DNA from: Lewinellaceae bacterium
Lineage (GTDB): Bacteria; Bacteroidota; Bacteroidia; Chitinophagales; Saprospiraceae
DNA: 64,000 nt
Assembly: GCA_020636005.1 (NCBI GenBank)
Contig: JACJYR010000001.1
Coordinates: forward strand, 186,001-250,000
Direction: 5' to 3'
Below, piece after piece: positions 34,752-44,015 of the stretch. The notes under the pieces are model-generated. The model was not told where the DNA came from. It saw only the letters and a list, made by a program, of their open reading frames with translations, and made no database searches. The number at the start of each line of letters is the position of its first letter. Within the stretch, counting starts at the first letter, position 1. Position numbers and translations under genes: made by a program.

Positions 34752-36944
34752 TTATTTAGCAAAAAAATAGACCTTGCCCTGATCAGACCCATTAATTAAA
34801 TTGTGGAGATCTGCCCCTACAATAACCTGATCGCCGGAAATGGAAACACTGGTGCCGAAATGATCGGACGCTGTACCCCCAGATGCAGTCAAAGTGGCAG
34901 TTTCTGTCAAACTGCCGCTCCAACCACTTCCAGGCTTGACGAAGATGAAAGCCTTTTCTGCCGACAGGCACCCCACTACGGCTTGGTTGCCAGAAATGGA
35001 AACAGCATTGGGATTGGCAGAAACCGGTGCGTGCAACCTGGCAGATTCGGACAGCACACCGTTCCAACCGCCACCAGGTTTGACATAGATATAACCATTG
35101 CTACCAGCATTGAACGACCCAACGATAGCCTGGTCGCCAGACAGGCCAACACTGCCACCAAACTGAAAGGAAAACCCGCCGTCGGAATTTGTAAGTTGGG
35201 CATTTTCCGATAGGTTGCCGCTCCAGCCGCCCCCGGGTTTCACAAAAATGTATGCCCGCCCACTGCCTGAATTCCACTCGTAATCCCCAATAATGGCCTG
35301 ATCGCCCGAAACGGCTACAGTAAAACCAAAAACGCTGTAGCTAAACCCATTGGAGGCAGTCAACTGGGCATTCTCTGTCAAGTTGCCGCTCCAGCCGCCA
35401 CCGGGCTTTACAAAAATGTATGCCTTGCCGCCCTTCCCTGCACTGAAGTGGCCCGGTGCCCCGACCATTGCAAAATCGCCAGAAACGGACACGCTGGTGC
35501 CAAACTTATTATTGGCGGCACCATCGGAAGCGGTCAACTTGGCTGTCTCGGTCAGGGTGCCGGCCCAACCCCCTCCGGGCCTGACAAAAATATAAGCCTT
35601 GCCCTGGTTGTTATTGCCATTGGTATCGTGCGAAGGTGCCCCTACAATAACCAGGTCGCCGGAAATAGAGACACTGGCACCAAACATATCCGCCACCGCA
35701 CCGTCGGAGGCGGTCAGTATGGCCAGCTGCACCCAAGAACCGTTCAAGTATTGATAGACGTAGGCCTTCCCATTTGTATTATTTGGGCTGAATGTTGGCC
35801 CGGGCGCCCCTACCACGGCAAACTTCCCGTCCAGGGAAACACTGTTTCCAAATTGGTCGCCTGAAGCGGCGTTCGAGGCCGTAAGTTGTGCGTTCTCCGT
35901 GCTGCTATGGACAAAGTTGCCCCAGGTGTTGCCCTGGTGTGTCAGTGATTTCCAAATATTACCGTTAAATCCTTCAAAGTCCCCGGTGGCGGCATTCCAG
36001 CGGATGGTGCCGGCAGCGGGGCATTCGCTGGAGGCAGCCCCAATTTTGACGGCACCATCCACCACCAGCTTCTCGTCAAGGTTGGAAGTGCCGACACCCA
36101 GTTTCCCGTTGACGGCCAAGAGGTTGTTGGTAAAATCGCCCCAGATGAGCGGGGTGTTGGTGGCAGAATTGTCAATGTAGAGCCGGTTGCTGCCCATTTC
36201 ATTGAAACCAGCATCATTGCCCAAAAAGACGTTGCCGCTGCCGGTACTTACCAGGCCGGCCTGGCGCCCTATGTAGGTGTTGAAGGAGCCAGAAACGTTA
36301 AAGTTGCCGGCTCCCTGGCCGAGGAAGGTATTGGAAGTGCCAGTCGTTGTGTTGATACCGGAAAAGCAGCCCACGATGGTGTTGTAAGATGAAGTTGTCG
36401 CAACGACGCCGGCATTCGTGCCGAGCAGCGTATTTTGTGTGCCCGTAGTATTTGCCAGCCCGGCGCTGATGCCCAAAAAAACATTGTCGCCATTGTTCGG
36501 CAGTTCGAGCAGCGTACGGTTGCCGGTCGCATTATTCTTTCGGATTAGCAATCGTTCTGTTCCTGCCACATCAAAGCGGATAACGTCCTCGTCGGCGCTT
36601 TCTTCCACCTGTATTTTAGTGTCGTTGTCGGCGTCGGCCAGCGCTTTTGGGGTAGAGAGGTTTTGCCAGGCTGTTCCATTGTAAAACCAAAACCCACCTG
36701 TCGTGGTGTCGAACACGAGCAAGCCGGTAGCGGGCGTGGCAATCGCCGTGCGCTGCGCCGTCGTCATGCGTGGTACGAGCATCCCCTTTGTGTTGCTTTG
36801 CACATCCAGCATGGCGCTTGCATTGGGTGCAGAGCCGTCGGTGTTGATGCTGGTGGGCAGTTGGAGGTTGTTGGTGACCTGTGCGGTCAGGCAGATGGGT
36901 GCCAAACTAAGGATGGCGAGTATCGGGAAGTTTGATGTTTTCAT
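34752..36944 (-). CDS. Exported fibre-type protein with a seven-bladed FG-GAP propeller
   Basis: 730 residues; signal peptide MKTSNFPILAILSLAPICLTA. Residues 20-125 are the shared N-terminal module (SAMLDVQSNTKGMLVPRMTT, ATPATGLLVFDT, GGFWFYNGTAWQNLS), near-identical to that of the next gene. A short glycine/asparagine repeat region (NTLLGTNAG, NTFLGQGAG, NVFLGNDAG) follows, then a phage-fibre-like link (GKLGVGTSNLDEKLVVDGAV). The C-terminal 380 residues hold seven FG-GAP-type repeats, each starting A(K/Q)LTASDG and carrying FGxSVSxSGDxxxVGAP, the number for one closed propeller. It ends GKVYFFAK, with no S74 or T9SS domain seen. Export is clear from the signal peptide; surface role is inferred from its relatives. 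Confidence 0.85.
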   Translation of the reverse strand: MKTSNFPILAILSLAPICLTAQVTNNLQLPTSINTDGSAPNASAMLDVQSNTKGMLVPRMTTAQRTAIATPATGLLVFDTTTGGFWFYNGTAWQNLSTPKALADADNDTKIQVEESADEDVIRFDVAGTERLLIRKNNATGNRTLLELPNNGDNVFLGISAGLANTTGTQNTLLGTNAGVVATTSSYNTIVGCFSGINTTTGTSNTFLGQGAGNFNVSGSFNTYIGRQAGLVSTGSGNVFLGNDAGFNEMGSNRLYIDNSATNTPLIWGDFTNNLLAVNGKLGVGTSNLDEKLVVDGAVKIGAASSECPAAGTIRWNAATGDFEGFNGNIWKSLTHQGNTWGNFVHSSTENAQLTASNAASGDQFGNSVSLDGKFAVVGAPGPTFSPNNTNGKAYVYQYLNGSWVQLAILTASDGAVADMFGASVSISGDLVIVGAPSHDTNGNNNQGKAYIFVRPGGGWAGTLTETAKLTASDGAANNKFGTSVSVSGDFAMVGAPGHFSAGKGGKAYIFVKPGGGWSGNLTENAQLTASNGFSYSVFGFTVAVSGDQAIIGDYEWNSGSGRAYIFVKPGGGWSGNLSENAQLTNSDGGFSFQFGGSVGLSGDQAIVGSFNAGSNGYIYVKPGGGWNGVLSESARLHAPVSANPNAVSISGNQAVVGCLSAEKAFIFVKPGSGWSGSLTETATLTASGGTASDHFGTSVSISGDQVIVGADLHNLINGSDQGKVYFFAK
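36568..36894. repeat. 327-bp segment shared with 39223-39550
   Basis: The N-terminal module of this gene and that of the next are the same DNA with about a dozen differences over 327 bp, while the sequences on both sides are unrelated. This marks a duplicated or converted cassette. Confidence 0.85.
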
Positions 36945-37089
36945 GTTGTGTCAGTTTATTTTAGTGAAGCTCCGATGTTTTCAAAAAAGGTGGACAACCC
37001 TTACGGCTGCCGCTCCCCACATGAAAACATTAAATATTTAGATGACTGCTTTCGTAGAAAGCAAGAAAATGTCTCCGCTCTTTATCCGG

Positions 37090-39600
37090 TCATTTTTCGA
37101 CAACTATACCTGCACCTGCGAGGGCGGCAGTGATTTTGTCGAGTTGGGTTTCGACTTTTTTCAGCCGTTCAATCTCCGCTGCCTGCGCCGAATTTTCCAA
37201 CTTTAATTCCTCAATTTGAACTTGCTGCTCCTGCACCGCCTTCACCAGCAACGGCACAAAACTCCCATACGCCAGTCCGTAATTGTCCACCTCGCTCGTT
37301 GGCACATGAAGGCCGCTGAAGGTGAAATTCAGGTCTTTGCAGGCCTGCTCCACCTCCTGGGCGAGGAAGCCCGTCTGCACCAATGCCGTGCTTTGGGAGT
37401 AGTCGGTATCAGCCAGGCGCTGTTGGCGGATGCTGTCGGGCAGAAGTTGCATCAAATGCTCGTCAAACTTGCGGGAGTCGAACTGGTAAGTGACAGGACG
37501 TAGCTTTTCGATAAAGGCCAGCCCTGGCACGGCGTTATCCTTCACATTGAACTTGAAACGGGCATCCGAAGGGAAAGTGTAGGCGACCTGGCCTTCTATT
37601 ACGGTGACAGAGGCATTGCCCAGGCGAATTTTGTTGGTGGCGTTGACGGTAGCGGAATACCCCAGTGCCGTGGCGTTGACCAGGTTGTTTGCAGCGACAT
37701 CGGCAGACGTCCCGATGACGGTGTTTTGGCCCCCTTCCGTGTTGGAGTAGAGCGCCCCGTACCCGATTGCTACGCTTTGCCAACCTGTGGTATTTGAATA
37801 AAGGGCTTGGTAACCTTGGGCAGTATTGTTCGACCCTGAATTGGCGGCAAGCGATTGGTAGCCAAGAGCGGTATTGTTAGAACCCGTGGTGCAGCTGAAA
37901 AGTGCTTCCCGGCCAATGGCGGTGTTGTTGTTCCCGACCGTGTTGAGCCACAAGGCGACCGTGCCGACAGCGACATTGCAGTTGCCCGTGGTGTTGGACT
38001 TAAGGGCCTGATTGCCTATGCCAACATTGGAACAGCCGGCGTTGGTTGACCGAAGCGCTTCCGTGCCAACGGCGGTATTGCTCGATGCTGAGGTATTTGA
38101 AAAAAGGGCTTCCCGGCCAACGGCGGTGTTGAAACTCCCATCATTGGAATAGAGCGCCTTATAGCCAATGGCAGTATTGTATTCCCCCTGCGAGTTGGAC
38201 CAAAGGGCCTGATACCCGGTTGCGGTATTGTAATTCCCGCCGGTATTGTAGAAAAGCGCTTGGTTGCCAGTGGCCGTATTGTATTGCCCGATGGTATTCT
38301 GGTTCAGGGCATTCTTGCCCATGGCCGTGTTGAACGACCCGGTGGTATTGGATTTCAGGGCGTAGTAGCCGTGGGCGGTGTTTTCCGCCCCAGTGGTATT
38401 GTTGAGCAATGACCAATGGCCAGTGGCGGTGTTAAAACTTCCTTGCGTATTATAATAAAGGGCCAAAGCGCCAGTGGCTGTATTCTGTTGTCCGGTAGTA
38501 TTGAAATAAAGCGCTGAGCCGCCATAGGCGGTGTTATCATTGCCGATGGTATTGGAGGCCAGGGCCTGATAGCCCCCTGCGGTGTTGCCCCCTCCGGTGG
38601 TGTTGGAAAAAAGGGCTTGGTAACCATCGGCGGCATTGTGCTGCCCTGTGGTGTTGGAAAACAGGGACTGGAACCCGGTGGCGGTGTTGTAATTGCCGGT
38701 GGTATTGGCACTTAATGCTTGAAAACCGGTAGCAGTGTTGCTCGTTCCAGTAGTGTTGTGGGCCAGGGCCTGAAAACCAGTACCGGTATTGTTGGAACCA
38801 GAGGTGTTGAACAAAAGGGCATCGTTGCCAGTGGCGGTGTTGTTTTCTCCGATGGTATTGGTGAAAAGGGCTTGGCGGCCAGTGGCGGTGTTGTAATACC
38901 CTGTTGAATTGTTGGCAAGGGCGAGGTTGCCAGTGGCCGTATTGTAGCCGCCTTCGGTGTTGGAATAAAGCGCCAACGAACCCATGGCCGTGTTGGCGAG
39001 GCCGGTGGTGTTGGAATAAAGCGCCAGATAGCCAACAGCGCCGTTGTTGTTGCCTTGGGTGTTGGCTTGAAGCGCACTACTGCCAAAAGCAGTGTTGGAA
39101 ATGCCAGTGGTGGTGGCTTGCCCTGCTAATTGTCCAACAAACGTGTTGTCCAAGGCATTGGGCAGTTCCAGCCGGGGCTGGCCGCCCGCATTCTTGCGCA
39201 GCACCATGCTCTCCGAACCGCCCACATCAAAGCGGATAACGTCCTCGTCGGCGCTTTCTTCCACCTGTATTTTTGTGTCGTTGTCGGCATCGGCTAGCGC
39301 TTTTGGGGTAGAGAGGTTTTGCCAGGCTGTTCCATTGTAAAACCAAAACCCACCAGTGTTGGTATCGAACACGAGCAAGCCCGTGGCAGGCGTGGCAATC
39401 GCCGTGCGCTGCGCCGTCGTCATGCGTGGTACGAGCATCCCCTTTGTGTTGCTTTGCACATCCAGCATGGCGCTGGCATTGGGTGCAGAGCCGTCGGTGT
39501 TGATGCTGGTGGGCAGTTGGAGGTTGTTGGTGACCTGTGCGGTCAGGCAGGTAGCGGCCAAAATAAAGATGGCCAATAAAGTGAGGTGAATTGCTTTCAT
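37090..39600 (-). CDS. Exported fibre protein: 17-residue repeats and peptidase S74 self-cleaving chaperone
   Basis: The ATG at 39600 gives MKAIHLTLLAIFILAATCLTA; 836 residues. The shared N-terminal module is followed by about 27 tandem 17-residue repeats with the pattern NTAxGxxALxxNTTGxx (for example NTATGFQALSANTTGNY). The C-terminus is a peptidase S74 / intramolecular chaperone domain: SDARFK keeps the Ser and Lys five residues apart that form the self-cleaving dyad in phage endosialidases. A coiled coil (VKAVQEQQVQIEELKLENSA) ends it. S74 domains trimerise beta-fibre proteins and then cut themselves off, so a trimeric surface fibre is likely. The gene lies 145 bp upstream of its sister at 36944, same strand. 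Confidence 0.87.
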   Translation of the reverse strand: MKAIHLTLLAIFILAATCLTAQVTNNLQLPTSINTDGSAPNASAMLDVQSNTKGMLVPRMTTAQRTAIATPATGLLVFDTNTGGFWFYNGTAWQNLSTPKALADADNDTKIQVEESADEDVIRFDVGGSESMVLRKNAGGQPRLELPNALDNTFVGQLAGQATTTGISNTAFGSSALQANTQGNNNGAVGYLALYSNTTGLANTAMGSLALYSNTEGGYNTATGNLALANNSTGYYNTATGRQALFTNTIGENNTATGNDALLFNTSGSNNTGTGFQALAHNTTGTSNTATGFQALSANTTGNYNTATGFQSLFSNTTGQHNAADGYQALFSNTTGGGNTAGGYQALASNTIGNDNTAYGGSALYFNTTGQQNTATGALALYYNTQGSFNTATGHWSLLNNTTGAENTAHGYYALKSNTTGSFNTAMGKNALNQNTIGQYNTATGNQALFYNTGGNYNTATGYQALWSNSQGEYNTAIGYKALYSNDGSFNTAVGREALFSNTSASSNTAVGTEALRSTNAGCSNVGIGNQALKSNTTGNCNVAVGTVALWLNTVGNNNTAIGREALFSCTTGSNNTALGYQSLAANSGSNNTAQGYQALYSNTTGWQSVAIGYGALYSNTEGGQNTVIGTSADVAANNLVNATALGYSATVNATNKIRLGNASVTVIEGQVAYTFPSDARFKFNVKDNAVPGLAFIEKLRPVTYQFDSRKFDEHLMQLLPDSIRQQRLADTDYSQSTALVQTGFLAQEVEQACKDLNFTFSGLHVPTSEVDNYGLAYGSFVPLLVKAVQEQQVQIEELKLENSAQAAEIERLKKVETQLDKITAALAGAGIVVEK
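39223..39550. repeat. 328-bp segment shared with 36568-36894
   Basis: Partner of the preceding cassette. It starts in the codons for IRFDV and runs to the signal-peptide end. Confidence 0.85.
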
Positions 39601-39798
39601 GATGTGTATATTAGAGGAAATGGCAACCCTGCTCCGGTTAAGCTGGAAACTATGGGTGGCGTCTTTCCAATTAAAAAATTTGGTCAAAAAAAAGGAGGGC
39701 AGCCGATATGCCGGCCCGGCCGCCACTCCCGGAATGAAAACATTACTCTTAGGTAGTAGGGATGAGGGAGCAGGGATGAGGGACAGGCGAGGCTGCTT

Positions 39799-39868
39799 TC
39801 TCTCATCCTCTCATTCTCTCATTCCTCTCATTTCTCTCATTCTCTCATCCTCTCATCCTCTCATTTCT
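39799..39868. repeat. CTCTCATC/CTCTCATT microsatellite
   Basis: About 70 bp of CTCTCAT-type units touching the 3' end of the 39861 gene, of the same class as 24166-24267. The rest of 39601-39860 has no ORF. Confidence 0.8.
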
Positions 39869-40646
39869 CCGTAGAATATACCACCTGCCTGATTTCCGAG
39901 CGGACGTGCTTGCGGGCGGCGTTGATGCGGTGGCCGATATGGGCGTCGCTCATGCCGGGGTAGATGGTCTCCCAGGTCTTGCCTTCGTCGTTGTCCATGT
40001 CTTCCCATTTGTCGTAGAGGTCCACGGTGGAGCAATTGTAGGGCTGGTCTTCGCCCGTCGGGGCCACCTTTCGGCCCAATTCCCAGCCAGCCCGGTTGCC
40101 CAACTCGATGTTCTTCAGGTGGACGGGCTTCACGAAGCGGGTCTCCATTTCCACGTAGTCGTCCCAGCCACCGGGGGGCACCAGGAAGAAGTTTTCGACC
40201 AAGTAGTTGGCCTCCTTAAAACCTGGCCTGGCGGCGAAGTCCACGTCATGCCAGATTTCGGATTTCACGATGTCCCGGTATTGCCCGGTTTTGTCAACAA
40301 TGGCTTTCACGTCGGCTGGCAGGGCTTTTTGTTCTGCGTCCCAATTGTCCCAGAGGTGGCCGATGGCAGCCCAGTTGGGCACATAGGTCACGGCCAGGTA
40401 GTCGTACTCGGCGCTGGTGCCGGAAGGCCACATGGTCTGTTCAAGGTGCCACCACAGGATTTTGCCATCCTGCTTGCGCTTTTGGTGGATGGCCGTTTTC
40501 CAGGCTTTTTCACATTCGAGGTACTTGTCGCCCATGCCAGGCTTCACTTTCATGTAGTCCACGAGGACGTAGCCACCCTGGGCTTTTGCGGTGTTGAAAA
40601 ACAGGCAGCAAACTGCCAGTGTGAGCATTGAAATAAATGTTTTCAT
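39861..40646 (-). CDS. Secreted protein with NIPSNAP/ABM-like halves, paralogue of the 43106 gene
   Basis: 261 residues; signal peptide MKTFISMLTLAVCCLFFNTAKAQ. The body has two halves that look like dimeric alpha+beta barrels: VDYMKVKPGMGDKYLECEKA and, later, FVKPVHLKNIELGNRAGWEL. Conserved with the 43106 gene are the YMKVKPGM...YL..EKAWK..H block, KSEIW, PVH....I..G...GW.L and TVDLYD. The fold suggests NIPSNAP- or antibiotic-biosynthesis-monooxygenase-type proteins, but no active-site residue can be assigned. It starts 51 bp after the symporter gene, so both are probably on one transcript. Periplasmic. Confidence 0.7.
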   Translation of the reverse strand: MKTFISMLTLAVCCLFFNTAKAQGGYVLVDYMKVKPGMGDKYLECEKAWKTAIHQKRKQDGKILWWHLEQTMWPSGTSAEYDYLAVTYVPNWAAIGHLWDNWDAEQKALPADVKAIVDKTGQYRDIVKSEIWHDVDFAARPGFKEANYLVENFFLVPPGGWDDYVEMETRFVKPVHLKNIELGNRAGWELGRKVAPTGEDQPYNCSTVDLYDKWEDMDNDEGKTWETIYPGMSDAHIGHRINAARKHVRSEIRQVVYSTEK

Positions 40647-40697
40647 TGTTGAGAAATTTTGAGTTTGAAAAATGATGAATGTTATTGATAGTCAGCT

Positions 40698-42125
40698 TTA
40701 CGTCGGCTGCCCTGGAATACCTTCCAGCGCAAGCGCCGTTTGCCCTTTTCTTTTTTCCATAAACAGGTCGGTGAGCCAATAGGCCATTGTGCTGAACACC
40801 AGCCCCACCAATAAAGTGGGCAGCGCTTCGGAACCCACTAACTCCCATATCAAATTGGACAGAAAACCCACCACCATCGAGGCAATGGCCGACTGCCAGT
40901 GGTGCTTTTTTTTCAACACCGAAAAGAAGGTGACGGGAATCATCACGGGGATGTAAAAGGAAAATATGACGATGATGGCGTTCAGGATGGAGTCCAAAAA
41001 ACCGGCAATCAGGATGGCCGCCGCGCCGACTATCACGGTGAACAATTTTGCATAAAACAGCTTCCGCTCATCCGAAATGCCGGGCCGGAAACCAGCGATG
41101 ATGTCCTCACTGAAATTGATGCTGGATATGTTCAGGGTTGTGTCCTGCGTGGACATGACCACGCCTATCATGGCGATGATGAAAATGCCGTACAGGATGC
41201 CGTGGAATTGGGACGCTGCGATTTGCAGCCACACCTGGTCGCTGTTGGCCAACTCCGGTTGGAGGAAGGCCCCGGCACTTCCGATGAACACCATCAGGAT
41301 GACCCAAGCGCTGTAAAATACCCCGGCAAAAGCCGTCGCCTGCTTGGTGACCCGCATATCCTTCGAAGCCAAAAAACGGTTGATGAAGGCTGCATCGAAG
41401 CCCGCCCCGCTGATTATCCAGTACAGGTACATACCCAATATGGCGGCGGCGGTATTTGCGTCAAAAGCCAGGGAAGCATTTGCAGTAGCATGGGCTGTGT
41501 ATGCCTGCCATGAAAACCCATCGCTGGAAATGATGGACAAGGCCAACAACGGTATGATGACCGCAAAACAGATGAACTGGAATGCATCGGTTTGGATGGT
41601 CGCCCGGATGCCGCCGAACGAGGAATAAACGATGACAATGACCGTGATGACAGCAATGGAAGCCATTTTCGGAAACCCGAAAACGTTGTTGACCAACTCG
41701 CCCCCGGCATAGCTCATGGCAATGGTGATGGCAGCCATAAACCAGGCCGAAACGATGCCCACCGCTATCCGGACGGCCTTGTGGTTGTGGCTGCGGGGGC
41801 CACCCATCACGTCGCCGATGGAACAACTGTCCGTGAATTTTTCCCGGATTTTTGGGGCTAAAAACAGGGCATTCAACACCATTGCCACCCCAGAAAAGAC
41901 GGCGATAAAGCAAAGGAACAGCCCATTGTTGAACCCATCCCGGCTGAGGCCCAGGGTGGAGGCAGGCCCGATATACGAGGCGCTCAGGGTGGCAAATATC
42001 AGGAAGGTGCCGAGACTGCGGCCCGCCACCGAAAACTCCTCGAAGTCGCCCTTCCTGCGGGTGTAGATGATGAAGCCGAAATAGAGTACACCGAAAAGGA
42101 TGATGATGATTTGGTTGTTGTCCAT
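40698..42125 (-). CDS. Sodium:solute symporter family transporter
   Basis: 475 residues, about 12-13 membrane helices: IIIILFGVLYFGFIIY near the start, then the SSS family features GRSLGTFLIFATLSASYIGP, AGGELVNNVFGFPK, VYSSFGGIRATIQTDAFQFI and MSTQDTTLNISSINFSEDI. The symporter couples Na+ to uptake of a sugar, amino acid, vitamin, urea or similar compound; the substrate cannot be read. Inner membrane. The gene lies directly ahead of the 39861 gene and near two further small barrel-like proteins (43106, 44016), so this cluster may handle one compound. Start at 42125 is the only reasonable one. Confidence 0.88.
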   Translation of the reverse strand: MDNNQIIIILFGVLYFGFIIYTRRKGDFEEFSVAGRSLGTFLIFATLSASYIGPASTLGLSRDGFNNGLFLCFIAVFSGVAMVLNALFLAPKIREKFTDSCSIGDVMGGPRSHNHKAVRIAVGIVSAWFMAAITIAMSYAGGELVNNVFGFPKMASIAVITVIVIVYSSFGGIRATIQTDAFQFICFAVIIPLLALSIISSDGFSWQAYTAHATANASLAFDANTAAAILGMYLYWIISGAGFDAAFINRFLASKDMRVTKQATAFAGVFYSAWVILMVFIGSAGAFLQPELANSDQVWLQIAASQFHGILYGIFIIAMIGVVMSTQDTTLNISSINFSEDIIAGFRPGISDERKLFYAKLFTVIVGAAAILIAGFLDSILNAIIVIFSFYIPVMIPVTFFSVLKKKHHWQSAIASMVVGFLSNLIWELVGSEALPTLLVGLVFSTMAYWLTDLFMEKRKGQTALALEGIPGQPT

Positions 42126-42254
42126 GCTAGTTGGTTTGAAGCAGCTATACTGCTTTCGGCAACTTTTTCCGCTGGTTATATTGCCTTTTGATGCTGTGAA
42201 AAATCAGGTTATCTTTACCATTTCAATTCAAATACTTTTTGATTTTTAAACTCA

Positions 42255-42749
42255 ATGCTTATGGATTTCGGCCACCAAACCGCCGCTACCGACGAGATTT
42301 CTTCCTACGAACTTGAAAGAAATAAGCCTATGCCCTCCCTCAACCACGGTTCCATCCAGGCCAACCTCATTATTGAACTAGCTCCTTTCAGGAAAAAATA
42401 CCGCCTCGCTTCCGAACTGAGCATCGAACTTTCCGACTGGCCCTCTGTCCCCGACATTTCTATTTATCCAAAAATGGAGTTGGATATGAAAAACGACATC
42501 ATCTCCATGAAAGAACCACCGCTCGGTGTCATCGAAATCCTCTCCCCCAGCCAAAGCTTGTCAGAACTGACCACAAAAGCAGCGGGATATTTTGCCCACG
42601 GCGTAAAGTCTTGCTGGATTGTCCTGCCCTCTTTGTCCAACATCTATGTCTTTTCCAGCCCCGACGACTATGCTATTTTCCGGGCCTCGGAAACGCTGCA
42701 CGATGAAAAACTCGACATTTCCTTCCCGTTGGAAGAAGTCTTCAAGTGA
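42255..42749 (+). CDS. Uma2-family PD-(D/E)XK nuclease-like protein
   Basis: 164 residues with the Uma2 core: SVPDISIYP (D67) and GVIEILSPSQSLSEL (E94), then TTKAAGYFAHGVKSCWIVLP, matching the PD...(D/E)xK...K layout of the family. The active-site residues appear intact, so it is probably a functional restriction-like nuclease, though the role of Uma2 proteins is unknown. They are common in multiple copies in some Bacteroidota and Cyanobacteria. It faces opposite to its neighbours and sits between the symporter gene and a cytochrome remnant, a typical accessory-gene position. The ATG at 42255 is used, but 42261 is also possible. Confidence 0.85.
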   Translation: MLMDFGHQTAATDEISSYELERNKPMPSLNHGSIQANLIIELAPFRKKYRLASELSIELSDWPSVPDISIYPKMELDMKNDIISMKEPPLGVIEILSPSQSLSELTTKAAGYFAHGVKSCWIVLPSLSNIYVFSSPDDYAIFRASETLHDEKLDISFPLEEVFK

Positions 42750-42762
42750 TAAATTCTTTTTC

Positions 42763-42957
42763 CTACTTCGCTGCTGCACTCGCCGCTGCCCCATCCTCCT
42801 CCAGCCTGTGTTTCAAAAAAGTATAGATGGCGTCCACCTCCCCGTCTGTCAGGTATTTCATAAAGTGGGTGGCCACATAGCTCATTTCGCCTACTTCCTT
42901 GCGGGTGGCTCCCTCCCTTGTCCGCATCAGGTGGTGGAATTGTTCCCGGTCGTACAT
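42763..42957 (-). pseudogene. Remnant of a c-type cytochrome (C-terminal part)
   Basis: The 64 codons read MYDREQFHHLMRTREGATRK, GEMSYVATHFMKYLTDGEVD and AIYTFLKHRL, which is the C-terminal third of a small c-type cytochrome, where xxFxxxMRTG...EMPYxxxxxMTDxELxAIxxYL is the normal ending. No CxxCH heme motif or signal sequence can be found upstream; the frame closes with TAG after 15 codons. The homology is by pattern and the tail AAASAAAK looks non-native. Likely a decayed or truncated gene. Confidence 0.5.
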
Positions 42958-43105
42958 GAAGATAATGGATGGTAAGCAAGGCCGGTATGGAAAAGAGGGC
43001 TAATCTTGGTTTATTTAAACTCTTCACCATGACCTATCCTTATTGGGTAAAATGGTACCATTGCCGGCGTGATGTGGGGAGTCACGCCGACAATGGGGGC
43101 CCACC

Positions 43106-43942
43106 TCACTTCTTCGCCGCCGCCGCTGCGGGCACATCCGAATTGTCCACCACCATCCTCACCTCCTGCCGAATCAAGTCACAGGCGGCGCTGGACTCGG
43201 CATATAGTTTACTTAAATCCTTTCCGGCATGTACTTTTTCAAAATATGGGATGGGGCTGCCCTGGCTCAGGAACTGCTCCATATTGGCGTACAAATCCAC
43301 GGTGCCGTCGTGGTAAGCATCGGCGGAGCCCCAGGGCAACTGCTTGGCAAGCAGTATCCAACCTATCATTTTACCATCCTTGATGCGGGCCTCGTGCACG
43401 GGTTTCCAATACTCCCGCTCCACCCGCTGGTGGTCGGAACGGCTGCCTGTTTCGGGGAAGTTGAAAAAGTTGAACACCACGATTTTTTCATTCTCACTGC
43501 CTGTGCCCAGGGCCATATCTGCGTGCGACCAGATTTCGGATTTCACCCTTGTCCTGATTTCGTCAGTGCGGTTCACCAGCGCCTGTTCTTCCGGTGTGAG
43601 GATGGCTTTCAGGTCGGGCGATGCCCAGTTTTCAAGGTAGTCGGCCAGTTGTTTTTCCCCCTTGAAATTGATGCGGGTCACATAGTTGTACTCCTCGCCG
43701 GCACCCGACGGATAGGCCACCTGGGTCAGCTCCCAAAAGTTGTACTTGCCCGCCTTGATGTTGGCCTGGTGAATTTTCTTCCAGGCCTTTTCCAGTTTCA
43801 GGTACTCATCGTGCATGCCCGGCTTCACTTTCATGTAGTCGAAGGAGTAGTAGCCCTGTGGCGCACTGTCCTGTGCGGAGAGGAAGTGGTTATTCAGGCA
43901 GAAAAGGGCTGCCAGGAAGATGGATTGAATGATTGTTTTCAT
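43106..43942 (-). CDS. Secreted protein with NIPSNAP/ABM-like halves, paralogue of the 39861 gene
   Basis: 278 residues; signal peptide MKTIIQSIFLAALFCLNNHF. Core motifs: FDYMKVKPGMHDEYLKLEKA, YPSGAGEEYNYVTRI, RVKSEIWSHADMA, PVHEARIKDGKMIGWIL and GTVDLYANM, all of which have partners in the 39861 gene. Ends in an alanine/lysine tail. The two proteins diverged well before now and differ in length by 17 residues. Same strand as the symporter gene but separated by the Uma2 gene on the opposite strand and the cytochrome remnant. Periplasmic; function unknown. Confidence 0.7.
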   Translation of the reverse strand: MKTIIQSIFLAALFCLNNHFLSAQDSAPQGYYSFDYMKVKPGMHDEYLKLEKAWKKIHQANIKAGKYNFWELTQVAYPSGAGEEYNYVTRINFKGEKQLADYLENWASPDLKAILTPEEQALVNRTDEIRTRVKSEIWSHADMALGTGSENEKIVVFNFFNFPETGSRSDHQRVEREYWKPVHEARIKDGKMIGWILLAKQLPWGSADAYHDGTVDLYANMEQFLSQGSPIPYFEKVHAGKDLSKLYAESSAACDLIRQEVRMVVDNSDVPAAAAAKK

Positions 43943-44015
43943 TTGTATTGATTTTAGTTAAATAATGTTTTCATTTGGTTTTCTGAACAAGGCAATAAAG
44001 CCAGGATGCAGCTTC

